Source: Phycisphaera mikurensis NBRC 102666 (lineage in GTDB: Bacteria > Planctomycetota > Phycisphaerae > Phycisphaerales > SM1A02). From it: a stretch of 8,780 nucleotides of DNA. The position numbers were made by a program, and so were the translations under genes. The notes under the pieces were generated by a model. The model was not told where the DNA came from, searched no databases, and saw nothing but the letters and a program-made list of their open reading frames with translations. The stretch spans positions 1 to 8,780 of the forward strand of contig CAMBSR010000088.1 of NCBI GenBank assembly GCA_945870475.1, in the 5' to 3' direction. Every line of letters starts with the position of its first letter. Position 1 is the first letter of the stretch. This document shows, piece after piece, positions 1 through 6,115 of the stretch.

Positions 1-114
1 TGTCTTCGTCGTGCCGTTGCCACTGGTCCTTGCGGTGGCGCTCTTGACGGGTGCGAGTCGGGAAACCGTCTTGGAGCCGGCGCGCTTGGCGCTGGCGGAG
101 GTCACCTTTGGCAT
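1..114 (-). CDS. N-terminal fragment of an unrecognised basic, Lys/Ala/Ser/Thr-rich protein
   Basis: Reading the minus strand from an ATG at 114-112 gives 38 open codons that run off the left edge of the window. The visible residues begin MPKVTSASAKRAG and contain many Lys, Arg, Ala, Ser and Thr with no hydrophobic stretch, so this is a flexible basic tail and not a signal peptide. Such tails precede many kinds of DNA-, RNA- or zinc-finger proteins in GC-rich bacteria, so no family can be named. It lies 76 nt downstream of the hrpB stop on the same strand and has its own candidate promoter at 124-153. There is no clear Shine-Dalgarno sequence; a TAGAAT hexamer sits 9 nt before the ATG. That it is coding is supported by the open frame, the promoter-like context and the otherwise empty space. 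The product is unknown. Confidence 0.5.
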   Translation of the reverse strand, partial: MPKVTSASAKRAGSKTVSRLAPVKSATARTSGNGTTKT

Positions 115-123
115 AGCGCGCCG

Positions 124-153
124 ATTCTACTGAAACCATGCAAAAAACGCGAA
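124..153 (-). promoter_or_regulatory. candidate promoter for the left-edge gene
   Basis: On the minus strand TTCGCG (153-148) and TAGAAT (129-124) are separated by 18 nt. TAGAAT matches five of six bases of the sigma70 -10 consensus; the -35 match is weak (3 of 6). The -10 ends 9 nt before the ATG at 114, so the transcript would have almost no leader. The same pair with 17-nt spacing occurs before the pseudopilin gene. The surrounding 115-190 spacer is clearly more AT-rich than the rest of the window. This is inferred from sequence only. Confidence 0.4.
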
Positions 154-190
154 TTCGTTGACGTTAAGCGCTCTGCCACATGGACTTGCG

Positions 191-2782
191 TCATCGCCAC
201 TCATGGCGCGGATAGCGCCTCTTCAGCTCCTTCTTCACCTCCGGATAGAGGCGTTCCCAGAAGCCCGGCAGGTCTTCGGTCACCTGCACCGGCCGGTAGT
301 TGGGACCAAGGAGTTCAAGCACCAGCTTCACACGCCCGCCGGCCACGCACGGATGCCCCGCAAAGTCATAGAAGTCCTGGATCTTCGCCATGCCGCGCGG
401 TGGCTTGCCCTCGGCGTACTCCACCTTCATCCGCCAACCGCGGTACGGCAGCACGATCCCCGACGGCGCCATCTTCTCGACGAACTGCTGCTCGTCCCAC
501 GAAAGCGCTCCGCGCAGGATGTCGAGCACCGGACGCGAATCCAGGTCCGTCGCGCGCGCGCAGCCGTGCGCGATCTCGCCGGCGAGCACGCCAAGGTCAT
601 CCGCGTCGTACGTGATCAGCTTGCGATCCGGAAACCACGCCGCCACGCAACGGACACGCGCGATCCACTGGTCCACGGACTCGTCCCACGACGCGGGCTT
701 CAGCTCACCGCTCGCCACGCGTGCGGCCAGTTCCTCGTGCGCCGCGGCCTTCGCCTCGCGACCGCGTAGCGGACGAACCACCTGCGCGAACACGATGCCG
801 TCGAACACCCGCTCCTCGAACTCGGCCGGCGCGCCGAGCGCCTCGCTGAAGCGCACCTCGGTGACGGTCGAAACGCGCTCCGGCATGGCGTGCTCCACCC
901 ACTCCGCCTCGAGCGGCGTCACCATGCCGAGCGACTGGTGCACCTGGTCGCCGCGCCCGCCCTCGCGAACCTCAAGCGCCAGCACGAAGCCCGCACCGCG
1001 CTGCACGCTGGTGGGGTCGATGCTCACCTTGCGGCGCCCGGGCATGGCCACGTGCGGCCGCTGCGCGTCCATCCGCCAGCCGACGTGGTCGCCGAAGCCG
1101 GCGAGCAGCGCGCGCGAGACGCGCGCAAACGAATCGCCTTCGAACGCAGGCACGGCATCGGCCCCCGCACCCAACCCCTCCCCCTCGTCCCCACCCTGCG
1201 CCGCACGCATGAGTTCGCGCGCCGCCGCGGCCACCTCGCGGCACGCACCGAGCGAGGCGTCCACGCCTTCGTGGCGAGCGTTGCGGAACCCGCCTGCTTC
1301 CACACGTCGCAGCAATTCCTCGCGCACGCCGAGGTCGCTCGGCGGCTCGCCATCCGGCGTCAGGCGCACCAACTGCGCCGGCCCGCCCATGTGCACCACG
1401 TCGCGCTCGGCAACGATCGCGCACCACCGCGCCGCGCGTTCGAGCACGCCAAGCGAGGACGCCTCGAGCAGCACGCGACCGAGCCGCGGATGCGCCGGAA
1501 TGCGCGCCAGCCGCCGCCCGAGCGACGTGAGCGCGCCACCGGCATCCACCGCGCCGATCGCCACCAGCGTTCCGCGCGCGCGCTCCACCGCGTCCGCTTC
1601 CGGCGGGTCGAGCCACGGAAATCGCTCGAACGGGCCGAAGCCCATCGAAAGCACCATGAGCATCGATTCCGCCAGGTCGATCCGCCGCACCTCGGGCGTC
1701 TCCGCGGCCGGCCGCTGCGCGTGTTCCCAGTCGGTCCACAACCGCACGCACACGCCGGGGGCGGTGCGTCCGGCGCGGCCCGCGCGCTGGTCGGCGCTGG
1801 CGCGGCTGATGGCCTCGGTGCGCAGCGCGTTGAGCCCGCGCCGCGGATCCACGCGGAAGATGCGCGCCAGGCCGCTGTCCACCACCATGCGAACGCCGGG
1901 GATGGTGATCGACGTCTCCGCCACGTTGGTGGCCACGATCACCTTGCGCCGTCCGCGCGCCGCCGGTGCCACCGCGGCATCCTGGCGGTCGGGCGGCATG
2001 CTGCCATGGAGCGGCACCACGTCGAACGACGACCCGCCGGCCACGCCGCGCAGCTCTGCGCGCACCGCGTCCACCGTGCGGTCGATCTCGAACGCGCCGG
2101 GCATGAAGACGAGCGCATCGCCCTCGTGGCCCTCCTCCACCAGCCGCCGCACCGCGCGCGCAGCGCGGTCCCAGACGGGAACGCCCTGCTCGCCGGCGTC
2201 GTTGCGCACGGCCACCGGGTACGCGCGGCCTTCGGCGGTGACCACCGGCGCTGCCAGGTACGCGGCCGCCTGCGCGGCGTCCATCGTGGCGCTCATCGCG
2301 GCCACCATCAGGTCGGCACGGCGCTCGCGTGCGGCGCGCACCACGCCGAGCGCCAGATCGGCGAACACGCTGCGCTCGTGGAATTCATCGAGCAGCACGC
2401 AACCGATGCCCTTGAGCGATGGATCGCGCTGCGCCTGGCGCAGGAACACGCCTTCGGTCACGAAGCGGATCCGCGTGCGCGGGCTCACCACGCGCTCGAA
2501 GCGCGTCTGGAATCCAACCTCCTCGCCGAGCGCGCAGCCCATCTCCTCGGCCACGCGGCGCGCCGTCATGCGCGCAGCAAGGCGCCGCGGCTCGAGCACC
2601 ACGATCTGCCCCTGCACGCACCCCGCGCGCGACAATATCTGTGGCACCTGCGTGGTCTTGCCGCTGCCGGTGGCGGCGGTCAGCACCATGCCGCGCGAAC
2701 CCTGCATGCAGCGCACGATCTCCTCCGCGGCACGGAGCACCGGGAGCGGCTCGCCGGCATCGCTCGTTTGCTCGCGGGTCAC
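191..2782 (-). CDS. hrpB: ATP-dependent DExH-box helicase HrpB
   Basis: An 863-residue superfamily 2 helicase, slightly longer than E. coli HrpB. The conserved motifs appear in order: Walker A GSGKTT at about residues 39-44, motif Ia LEPRRLAA at 63-70, motif Ib VTEG at 108-111, motif II DEFH at 132-135, motif III SAT at 164-166, motif V ATNVAETS at 284-291 and motif VI QRAGRAGR at 332-339. An HA2-type region follows. The last 100 or so residues carry the HrpB-specific tail (APSGIVLPYR, then RPVQVTEDLPGFW, ending RRYPRHEW), which separates it from HrpA. A Gly/Glu-rich linker lies near 528-542. It probably unwinds RNA with ATP in the cytoplasm; the physiological role of HrpB is poorly known even in E. 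coli. The start is GTG at 2782, overlapping the upstream TGA as GTGA. No Shine-Dalgarno is visible, so translation probably relies on coupling. Confidence 0.95.
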   Translation of the reverse strand: MTREQTSDAGEPLPVLRAAEEIVRCMQGSRGMVLTAATGSGKTTQVPQILSRAGCVQGQIVVLEPRRLAARMTARRVAEEMGCALGEEVGFQTRFERVVSPRTRIRFVTEGVFLRQAQRDPSLKGIGCVLLDEFHERSVFADLALGVVRAARERRADLMVAAMSATMDAAQAAAYLAAPVVTAEGRAYPVAVRNDAGEQGVPVWDRAARAVRRLVEEGHEGDALVFMPGAFEIDRTVDAVRAELRGVAGGSSFDVVPLHGSMPPDRQDAAVAPAARGRRKVIVATNVAETSITIPGVRMVVDSGLARIFRVDPRRGLNALRTEAISRASADQRAGRAGRTAPGVCVRLWTDWEHAQRPAAETPEVRRIDLAESMLMVLSMGFGPFERFPWLDPPEADAVERARGTLVAIGAVDAGGALTSLGRRLARIPAHPRLGRVLLEASSLGVLERAARWCAIVAERDVVHMGGPAQLVRLTPDGEPPSDLGVREELLRRVEAGGFRNARHEGVDASLGACREVAAAARELMRAAQGGDEGEGLGAGADAVPAFEGDSFARVSRALLAGFGDHVGWRMDAQRPHVAMPGRRKVSIDPTSVQRGAGFVLALEVREGGRGDQVHQSLGMVTPLEAEWVEHAMPERVSTVTEVRFSEALGAPAEFEERVFDGIVFAQVVRPLRGREAKAAAHEELAARVASGELKPASWDESVDQWIARVRCVAAWFPDRKLITYDADDLGVLAGEIAHGCARATDLDSRPVLDILRGALSWDEQQFVEKMAPSGIVLPYRGWRMKVEYAEGKPPRGMAKIQDFYDFAGHPCVAGGRVKLVLELLGPNYRPVQVTEDLPGFWERLYPEVKKELKRRYPRHEWR

Positions 2783-3510
2783 TGCGCGGTCAGCATGCGG
2801 GTGCGCACCGCATCCATGAAGCGCGAGATCTGCGCCTGTTCCTTCGGGCTCGACGCCGGCTCCACCTCGGACTGCCAGAAGCCCAGGAAGCGGTCAGCGC
2901 CCTTCTCGCCGAGGGTCTTCCCCTTCATGCGCTCCTGCGTGCGCTGCTCACCGCGCCGCGCCTCGGCGCGCGCGCCCTTCAGGATCTCGCCATCGCTGCG
3001 CGTGGACTCCTTGCCGGTGGCGGTCTCCTCGGCCATGCGGAACCACTCGGCCACCCACTTGTCGATGAACGCGTCGCGCTCGGCGGGCGGCAGGTTCACG
3101 AAGGTGCCGGCGCCCTCGATGAGGATGTCCTTCGCCAGGATGCGCACGTTCTGCGTCATCTGCTCGCGCACCTTGCCGGTGACGCCGGAGAGGAACGCCG
3201 CGGCCACCACGCTGTCCTGCTGGTTCATGCCGCGGAAGCGGCCGATGAAATCGCGCACGTACTTGACGCGCTCCTGCACCGGCAGGCGGTTGAAGTCGTC
3301 GGTGGTGAAGTAGCCGAGCACGTTGTTGACCGGCGCATCGAAGATCGACGGCGGCGCCTTCCAGCGCACGGCAAACCACCACCATGCGCCGCTCGCGAGC
3401 GCCAGCGCCACCAATGCGGCGGCGAGCGACGCCAGGATGCGGCCCTGGTGCTCCTGCCAGAGTTCGCCCAGGTCCATGTCGCGGTAGCGGATCGAGTCCA
3501 TCAGGTTCAT
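2779..3510 (-). CDS. uncharacterised single-pass membrane protein
   Basis: A 243-residue protein I do not recognise. Residues 1-24 are polar, then a clear membrane segment runs over about 25-48 (ILASLAAALVALALASGAWWW), with no cleavable signal peptide. The rest is mostly hydrophilic and predicted helical, with a Lys/Arg/Glu-rich stretch near 165-205. A C-terminal helix (about 221-240) begins SPKEQAQISRFM. The likely topology is a short cytoplasmic N-terminus with the main domain outside the membrane, but this is not certain from sequence. The gene is squeezed between the pseudopilin (ATGA overlap at 3507-3510) and hrpB (GTGA overlap at 2779-2782), so the three are probably translated as a unit. 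The start is ATG at 3510 with GGAGG 6 nt upstream; a second Met at codon 4 is a less likely alternative. It could be an accessory component for the pseudopilin; that is inference from position only. Confidence 0.85.
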   Translation of the reverse strand: MNLMDSIRYRDMDLGELWQEHQGRILASLAAALVALALASGAWWWFAVRWKAPPSIFDAPVNNVLGYFTTDDFNRLPVQERVKYVRDFIGRFRGMNQQDSVVAAAFLSGVTGKVREQMTQNVRILAKDILIEGAGTFVNLPPAERDAFIDKWVAEWFRMAEETATGKESTRSDGEILKGARAEARRGEQRTQERMKGKTLGEKGADRFLGFWQSEVEPASSPKEQAQISRFMDAVRTRMLTAQ

Positions 3511-4151
3511 GGGTTTCCTCCGGTGGCAGCCTCATCCATCGGCTTGGCGATGCGGGCGCCGCCATCCAGGTAGACGCCGTTGCGCTCCACGCCCACGCGG
3601 CGGTGGCGGTCCTGGCTGTCGGTGAGCAGCGGGTAGTCCTCGCCCGCGCGTTCGTAGAACTCGGTCATGGCGCGCGACTCGGCGTCCAGGCGGATCTCGT
3701 TGAGGCGCTGCAGGGTCATGGATCCGGGCTGGAAGCTCATGAGGAGCCCGGTCACGTCCACCTGCACCGCGGGCGCGTAGCGGAGGAGCCCCGGCACGTA
3801 CGTGTAGCTGGTGCCGGTGGCGAGCGACTCCTCGTCGATGTCGGCGGGGCACTTCCACGTCACCGAGTCGGCGGGGATGAAGCCCTTCAGGAAGTTCGGC
3901 AGCCCGCCCTCCACGCCTGCCTCGGTGACCACCGGCAGGAACTCGCACATGGGCAGCTTGCCGGAGTTCTGCTGGCGGTACGAGTCGATGGCGATGAAGT
4001 CCTGGCGGAGGTTCGACATGCAGCCCGCGTTCTGGCTCTCGCGCTGGATGGCGCGCGCGCTGGGCACGATCAGGCCGATGAGGAGCGCGACGATGGCGAC
4101 CACCACCATCAGCTCGACCAGCGTGAATGCTCTGCGTGACGCGCGGGACAT
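3507..4151 (-). CDS. type II secretion/type IV pilin-like (pseudopilin) protein, planctomycete H-x-DG type
   Basis: A 214-residue protein with a class III prepilin signal. A short basic leader (MSRASRRA) is followed by FTLVELMVVVAIVALLIGLI, with the conserved Glu at mature position 5 and a hydrophobic helix over about residues 9-30. The residue before the cleavage site is Ala, not the usual Gly. Cys101-Pro-Ala-Asp, the SYTYVPG segment at 115-121 and His183 with Asp-Gly at 196-197 (H-x12-DG) match the large planctomycete family of pseudopilin-like proteins with a C-terminal processing-associated motif. It should be inserted in the inner membrane and possibly processed by a prepilin peptidase; the actual cargo or fibre is unknown. 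No assembly ATPase, secretin or peptidase gene is nearby. The ATG at 4151 lacks a Shine-Dalgarno sequence and has TAGAAT 6 nt upstream. Its end overlaps the next gene by ATGA. Confidence 0.88.
   Translation of the reverse strand: MSRASRRAFTLVELMVVVAIVALLIGLIVPSARAIQRESQNAGCMSNLRQDFIAIDSYRQQNSGKLPMCEFLPVVTEAGVEGGLPNFLKGFIPADSVTWKCPADIDEESLATGTSYTYVPGLLRYAPAVQVDVTGLLMSFQPGSMTLQRLNEIRLDAESRAMTEFYERAGEDYPLLTDSQDRHRRVGVERNGVYLDGGARIAKPMDEAATGGNP
3517..3521 (-). promoter_or_regulatory. Shine-Dalgarno site of the membrane-protein gene
   Basis: The minus strand reads GGAGG followed by AAACCC and then ATG at 3510. The site lies inside the last codons of the pseudopilin gene and fixes the start of the downstream gene at the ATGA overlap. 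Confidence 0.75.
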
Positions 4152-4157
4152 GCGGCC

Positions 4158-4186
4158 ATTCTAGGCCCGCACGCTCACTCCGCGAA
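4158..4186 (-). promoter_or_regulatory. candidate leaderless promoter of the pseudopilin gene
   Basis: On the minus strand TTCGCG (4186-4181) and TAGAAT (4163-4158) are 17 nt apart, and TAGAAT is followed by GGCCGC and the ATG. Transcription starting about 7 nt after the -10 would begin at the start codon itself. The -35 part lies inside the last codons of ftsY. Inferred from sequence; read-through from ftsY is also likely because only 23 nt separate the genes. Confidence 0.45.
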
Positions 4187-5095
4187 CATGGCCTCGACGA
4201 AGCGATCCGGGTCGAACGACTGGACGTCGTCGGGGGTCTCGCCCACGCCGACCAGCTTCACGGGCACGTCCAGCGCATCCCGGATGGCCACCACGATGCC
4301 GCCCTTGGCGGTGCCGTCGAGCTTGGCCAGGAAGATGCCGCTCACGTCGCATGCGGCCTTGAATGCCGTGGCCTGCTGCACCGCGTTCTGGCCGCTGGTG
4401 GCATCGAGCACTAGGAGGATCTCGTGCGGCGCGCCCGGGATCTTCTTGGCGATCACGTTCCTGATCTTGGTGAGCTGCCGCATCAGGTTGTCCTGCGTGT
4501 GGAGCCGGCCCGCGGTGTCCACGAGCAGCACGTCCACGCCGCGCGCGAGCGCCGCTTCCGCGGCATCGAACGCCACGGCCGCCGGGTCCGCGCCCTGCGC
4601 GCCCTTCACGATGTCGACGCCCAGGCGCCTCGACCACGTCTCGAGCTGCGCCACGGCACCCGCGCGGAACGTGTCCGCCGCGCCGAGGAGCACGGTGCGG
4701 CCATCGTCGCGCAGGCTCTTGGCGATCTTCGCGACGCTCGTGGTCTTGCCTGCCCCGTTGATTCCCACCACCAGCACCACGGTGGGCTTCTGCGCCGCCA
4801 CCGCGATGCCGCACTCGCCGCCGCCCAGGCGCTGCTTGAGGCGCGCCTTCAGGAACTCCACCGCGTCCTCGCCGCGCGGCACGCGCCCGGAGCGGAACTC
4901 CGCGCGCAGCTCCGCGGCGATCTCGCGCGCCGCGCGCACGCCGACGTCCGCCGAGACGAGCGTGCGCTCGACCTCGTCGATCAGCTCCTCGCTGAGGGTG
5001 CGACCGTGCAGGATGGAACGGAAGCCCGCGCCGAACACCTCGGCGGTCTTCTGCAGCCCGCGCTTGATGGCTTCGACGGCCGCGCGGAAGAACAT
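4175..5095 (-). CDS. ftsY: signal recognition particle receptor FtsY
   Basis: A 306-residue SRP-family GTPase that docks ribosome-SRP complexes at the inner membrane for co-translational insertion. The N-terminal four-helix region (about 1-90) precedes the G domain. Motifs: G1 GINGAGKTT at 111-119, G2 region DTFRAGA at 141-147, G3 DTAGR at 193-197, G4 KLDG at 258-261 followed by TAKGG, and GVGETPDD near 283-290 with a C-terminal FDPDRFVEAMF. These distinguish FtsY from Ffh, and there is no M domain. There is little or no acidic A domain, so it is a compact FtsY. I chose the ATG at 5095 because GGAGG lies 9 nt upstream and the protein then begins MFFRAAVEAIKRGL, a typical amphipathic start. 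An in-frame ATG at 5131 would add 12 Pro/Arg-rich residues and overlap nusB. The nusB stop is 1 nt before the start, implying coupling. Confidence 0.95.
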   Translation of the reverse strand: MFFRAAVEAIKRGLQKTAEVFGAGFRSILHGRTLSEELIDEVERTLVSADVGVRAAREIAAELRAEFRSGRVPRGEDAVEFLKARLKQRLGGGECGIAVAAQKPTVVLVVGINGAGKTTSVAKIAKSLRDDGRTVLLGAADTFRAGAVAQLETWSRRLGVDIVKGAQGADPAAVAFDAAEAALARGVDVLLVDTAGRLHTQDNLMRQLTKIRNVIAKKIPGAPHEILLVLDATSGQNAVQQATAFKAACDVSGIFLAKLDGTAKGGIVVAIRDALDVPVKLVGVGETPDDVQSFDPDRFVEAMFAE

Positions 5096-5096
5096 G

Positions 5097-5573
5097 TCAG
5101 CCGGCCTCCGCGGCCCCGGCCGCGCCTGCATCGGCGGCCGCCGGGCCGTTCAGGACCTTGTCGAGCACGCCGTTCACGAACTTGCCGCTGTCGGCGGTGC
5201 CGAATTCCTTGGCCAGTTCCACGGCATCGTGGAGCACCTTGCGCGGCGGCTCGCCGGACTGGCGAAGCTCGTACCAGCCCATGCGCAGCAGGTTCCGGTC
5301 AACGAGCGGCTGCCGGTGCGGCGGCCACTCGCGCGCCAGCGTGGCGATCTCGCGGTCCGCCTCGTTGCGGAACTCCCAGACCAGCGCGGCGAGCGCCATG
5401 CCGCGCTCGATGTCGTTCGCCGGCGTCTCCTCGTGCTCGCCGTCGTCGCGCAGCGTGCCCACCAGCGCCACGTCGTCGCTCTGGCCGGCGTCCAGCTGGT
5501 ACAGCGCCTGCAGGGCGCAGCGTCGCATGGCGAGTGTCGCGGCGCCTTCGGGAAGCCGCTCGTCGGTACTCAT
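5097..5573 (-). CDS. nusB: transcription antitermination protein NusB
   Basis: A 158-residue NusB-family protein, the usual size. NusB with NusE (ribosomal protein S10) binds boxA RNA to prevent premature termination of rRNA transcripts. The N-terminal helix carries MRRCALQALYQLDAG (16-30), the typical NusB opening. The C-terminal half has VDRNLLRMGWYEL (91-103), VLHDAVELAKEFG (113-125) and GKFVNGVLDKV (130-140), which are the most conserved NusB segments. The end (143-158) is an Ala/Gly tail with no assigned role. The start at 5573 overlaps the ribH stop as ATGA and has GAGGAG 8 nt upstream. The ribH-nusB order is common across bacteria, which supports both calls. Confidence 0.95.
   Translation of the reverse strand: MSTDERLPEGAATLAMRRCALQALYQLDAGQSDDVALVGTLRDDGEHEETPANDIERGMALAALVWEFRNEADREIATLAREWPPHRQPLVDRNLLRMGWYELRQSGEPPRKVLHDAVELAKEFGTADSGKFVNGVLDKVLNGPAAADAGAAGAAEAG
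5105..5109 (-). promoter_or_regulatory. Shine-Dalgarno site of ftsY
   Basis: The minus strand reads GGAGG nine bases before the ATG at 5095, inside the Ala/Gly-rich end of nusB. It supports the shorter ftsY start over the in-frame ATG at 5131. Confidence 0.6.
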
Positions 5574-6040
5574 CGGCGGATCTCCTCGCAACGGCGGACG
5601 CAGGCGAGCGCGGCGCGCATCGCATCGGTGCCCTTGTTTCCCACTTCGCCGCCGGCGCGGGCGCGCGCCTGGGCCATGTTCTCCACCGTCAGCACGGCGA
5701 GGCCCACCGGCTTGCCGCGCGCCACGGAGATGCGCGAGAGCTCGCAGGTGACGGCCATGCCAAGGTGACGGTCGTGCGTGGTCTCGCCGCGCACGATGCA
5801 GCCGATGGCGACCGCCGCGTGCACGTCGGCGCGCGCAAGCGCCGCGTCCACCAGGAGCGGCACCTCGAACGCGCCGGGCGCCTCGATGCGCATCACCTGG
5901 GACGCCTCGCCGCCGGCGCGGACGAACTCGGCCACCGCATCGCGCTCCATGGCGTGCGTCACCTCGGCGTGGTAGACGCTGGTGACGATCGCCACGCGCA
6001 GGCCGCGGGCATCGGCGGAGATGTTCGTGTCTGCCTTCAT
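5570..6040 (-). CDS. ribH: 6,7-dimethyl-8-ribityllumazine synthase (riboflavin synthase beta chain)
   Basis: A 156-residue lumazine synthase. It condenses 5-amino-6-ribitylamino-uracil with 3,4-dihydroxy-2-butanone 4-phosphate, the penultimate step of riboflavin synthesis, usually as a pentamer or 60-mer in the cytoplasm. Diagnostic segments are VTSVYHAEVTHAM (19-31), APGAFEVP (54-61, substrate loop), GCIVRGETTH (80-89, with His89 as the likely catalytic acid/base and Arg84 binding phosphate) and GNKGTDAMRAAL (134-145). The ATG at 6040 gives the normal length, although the frame stays open far upstream only as antisense of the divergent gene. No strong Shine-Dalgarno is present, only GGAAA about 8 nt upstream. 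No other rib gene is in the window, and the 75-nt upstream spacer is too short for an FMN riboswitch. It heads the ribH-nusB-ftsY run. Confidence 0.96.
   Translation of the reverse strand: MKADTNISADARGLRVAIVTSVYHAEVTHAMERDAVAEFVRAGGEASQVMRIEAPGAFEVPLLVDAALARADVHAAVAIGCIVRGETTHDRHLGMAVTCELSRISVARGKPVGLAVLTVENMAQARARAGGEVGNKGTDAMRAALACVRRCEEIRR
5582..5587 (-). promoter_or_regulatory. Shine-Dalgarno site of nusB
   Basis: The minus strand reads GAGGAG eight bases before the nusB ATG (5573), inside the last codons of ribH. It confirms the ATGA-overlap start. Confidence 0.65.
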
Positions 6041-6084
6041 GGTCGGTTTCCGCGCCCGGCCTGGGGGCCAGTCTCGGACGGAGG

Positions 6085-6090
6085 ATCCTA
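6085..6090 (-). promoter_or_regulatory. possible -10 element for ribH
   Basis: TAGGAT on the minus strand, 44 nt before the ribH ATG, in the 75-nt divergent spacer. It fits TAnnnT and four of six consensus bases, but no good -35 lies 16-18 nt further upstream. It sits only 13 nt from the opposite-strand TACGAT proposed for the UbiA-like gene, so the two promoters would nearly overlap. Confidence 0.25.
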
Positions 6091-6103
6091 GCAGCGCCCC
6101 CGA

Positions 6104-6109
6104 TACGAT
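6104..6109 (+). promoter_or_regulatory. candidate -10 element giving a leaderless transcript of the UbiA-like gene
   Basis: TACGAT is followed by GGCCGC and the ATG at 6116. The 15 bases 6104-6118 match the pseudopilin start context (minus strand 4163-4149) at 13 positions. No Shine-Dalgarno sequence is seen. No recognisable -35 is present 17 nt upstream. Confidence 0.4.
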
Positions 6110-6115
6110 GGCCGC

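Noticed and set aside
140..161. Possible intrinsic terminator after hrpB (AACG-AATTCG-CGTT followed by six T on the minus strand)
   Set aside because: The stem is only 4 bp with two G-C pairs; too weak to claim, and the same bases overlap the proposed promoter of the next gene.
390..2819. Very long plus-strand open frames (about 800 codons, also 890-3313) opposite hrpB
   Set aside because: They are antisense shadows of hrpB in GC-rich DNA: Ser/Arg/Pro- or His/Arg-rich products with no domains, while the minus strand shows full helicase motifs.
5096..5131. Upstream ftsY start at 5131 adding 12 residues
   Set aside because: It has no ribosome-binding site, overlaps nusB and adds a Pro/Arg-rich stretch unlike FtsY; the ATG at 5095 has GGAGG and a family-like N-terminus.
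4188..6091. Long plus-strand open frames (about 526 and 555 codons) opposite ftsY, nusB and ribH
   Set aside because: Low-complexity Arg/Ala/His-rich translations with no family features; the minus strand encodes three well-conserved proteins over the same bases.
6041..6115. FMN riboswitch upstream of ribH
   Set aside because: The spacer is 75 nt, shorter than an RFN element, and has no matching conserved core.
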